Shown one piece after another: positions 5,845 to 6,232 of a DNA stretch of 6,232 nucleotides (positions within the stretch are counted from its first letter, which is position 1; each line of letters opens with the position of its first letter). The position numbers and the translations under genes are program-made. The stretch covers positions 1-6,232 of the forward strand of contig JAFGOU010000244.1 in assembly GCA_016926315.1 (NCBI GenBank). Direction: 5' to 3'. Under the pieces are notes generated by a model. That model had not been told where the DNA came from. It saw only the letters and a list, made by a program, of their open reading frames with translations, and did no database searches. This DNA comes from Chitinispirillaceae bacterium (lineage in GTDB: Bacteria; Fibrobacterota; Chitinivibrionia; Chitinivibrionales; Chitinispirillaceae).

Positions 5845-6232
5845 ATGGAATACCGGGCATTAGGGCGCACGGGATGGAAGGTTTCGTCGATCGGTTTCGG
5901 GGCCTGGGCGATCGGAGGCACGTGGGGAACGGTCAGCGATGAGGAATCCATGGCCGCGCTGCATGCGGCGCTCGACCGCGGCGTGAATTTTTTCGACACC
6001 GCAGATGTGTACGGCGACGGCCGCAGCGAGCGGCTTTTTGCCCGTCTCCGGAAGGAGCGCACGGAGCCTTTGTATATCGCCACCAAAGCAGGCCGCCGCC
6101 TGAACCCGCATACGGCCAAGGGATACAACCGGGAAAACCTGACCGCGTTCGTGGAGCGCAGCCTCGTTAATCTGGGAACCGATGCGATCGACCTGCTGCA
6201 GCTTCACTGCCCGCCGACCGAGGTCTATTACC
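5845..6232 (+). CDS. aldo/keto reductase, N-terminal part (cut by window end)
   Basis: The first 129 residues of an aldo/keto reductase, an NAD(P)H-dependent cytoplasmic oxidoreductase with a TIM barrel. Seen: the N-terminal MEYRALGRTGWKVSSIGFGAW typical of the YajO/Tas-like branch, and the catalytic tetrad D51 and Y56 in FFDTADVYGDGRSE, K81 in YIATKAGRR and H121 in DLLQLHCPP. The family is usually about 300-340 residues, so over half lies beyond the window. The substrate cannot be told from the sequence. It follows the secreted helical protein by 12 bp with its ribosome site over the preceding stop, so the two are very probably one operon. That gives no clear functional link, since one is exported and one cytoplasmic. 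Confidence 0.93.
   Translation, partial: MEYRALGRTGWKVSSIGFGAWAIGGTWGTVSDEESMAALHAALDRGVNFFDTADVYGDGRSERLFARLRKERTEPLYIATKAGRRLNPHTAKGYNRENLTAFVERSLVNLGTDAIDLLQLHCPPTEVYY

Overview
The window shows a moderately GC-rich diderm bacterium. A Wza-type outer-membrane polysaccharide export protein, a Wzz-type co-polymerase and a TamB/AsmA-like protein all presuppose two membranes. The phylum cannot be fixed from the sequence. The multi-SLBB exporter, together with a co-polymerase lacking a kinase domain, fits several less-studied Gram-negative lineages (Fibrobacterota, Spirochaetota or the Bacteroidota side would be guesses).

Layout: the minus-strand block, in transcription order, is panB (start 4265, end 3468), a probable intrinsic terminator (3426-3451), a Wzz-like chain-length/co-polymerase gene (3330-2164), a Wza-like four-SLBB export gene (2149-491) and the N-terminal part of a TamB/AsmA-like gene (388 running off the window at 1). 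The plus-strand block is divergent from panB. It holds an unrecognised secreted helical protein (4417-5832), then 12 bp later an aldo/keto reductase (5845, cut by the window end at 6232). The largest non-coding stretches are about 151 bp (4266-4416, divergent promoter region) and 137 bp (3331-3467, terminator plus likely promoter); no gene-free stretch exceeds 300 bases.

How the genes relate: the Wzz-like and Wza-like genes are 14 bp apart, with the ribosome binding site of the second overlapping the stop of the first, so they are an operon for export of a surface polysaccharide. The TamB-like gene follows in the same direction after about 100 bp, suggesting that polysaccharide export and another envelope-assembly function are co-expressed. 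panB (pantothenate/CoA synthesis) looks like a separate transcription unit. The helical secreted protein and the reductase form a two-gene unit.

Most interesting points: (i) panB and the divergent secreted-protein gene carry the same TTGTATTTT element exactly 6 nt before their ATG, without a good Shine-Dalgarno, which suggests promoters giving leaderless mRNAs; (ii) a perfect 16-bp palindrome lies between the putative -35 and -10 of another candidate plus-strand promoter; (iii) the unknown secreted protein appears to be built of degenerate helical repeats; (iv) a TamB-like gene lies downstream of a wzz-wza pair. I see no CRISPR array, mobile element, tRNA or rRNA.
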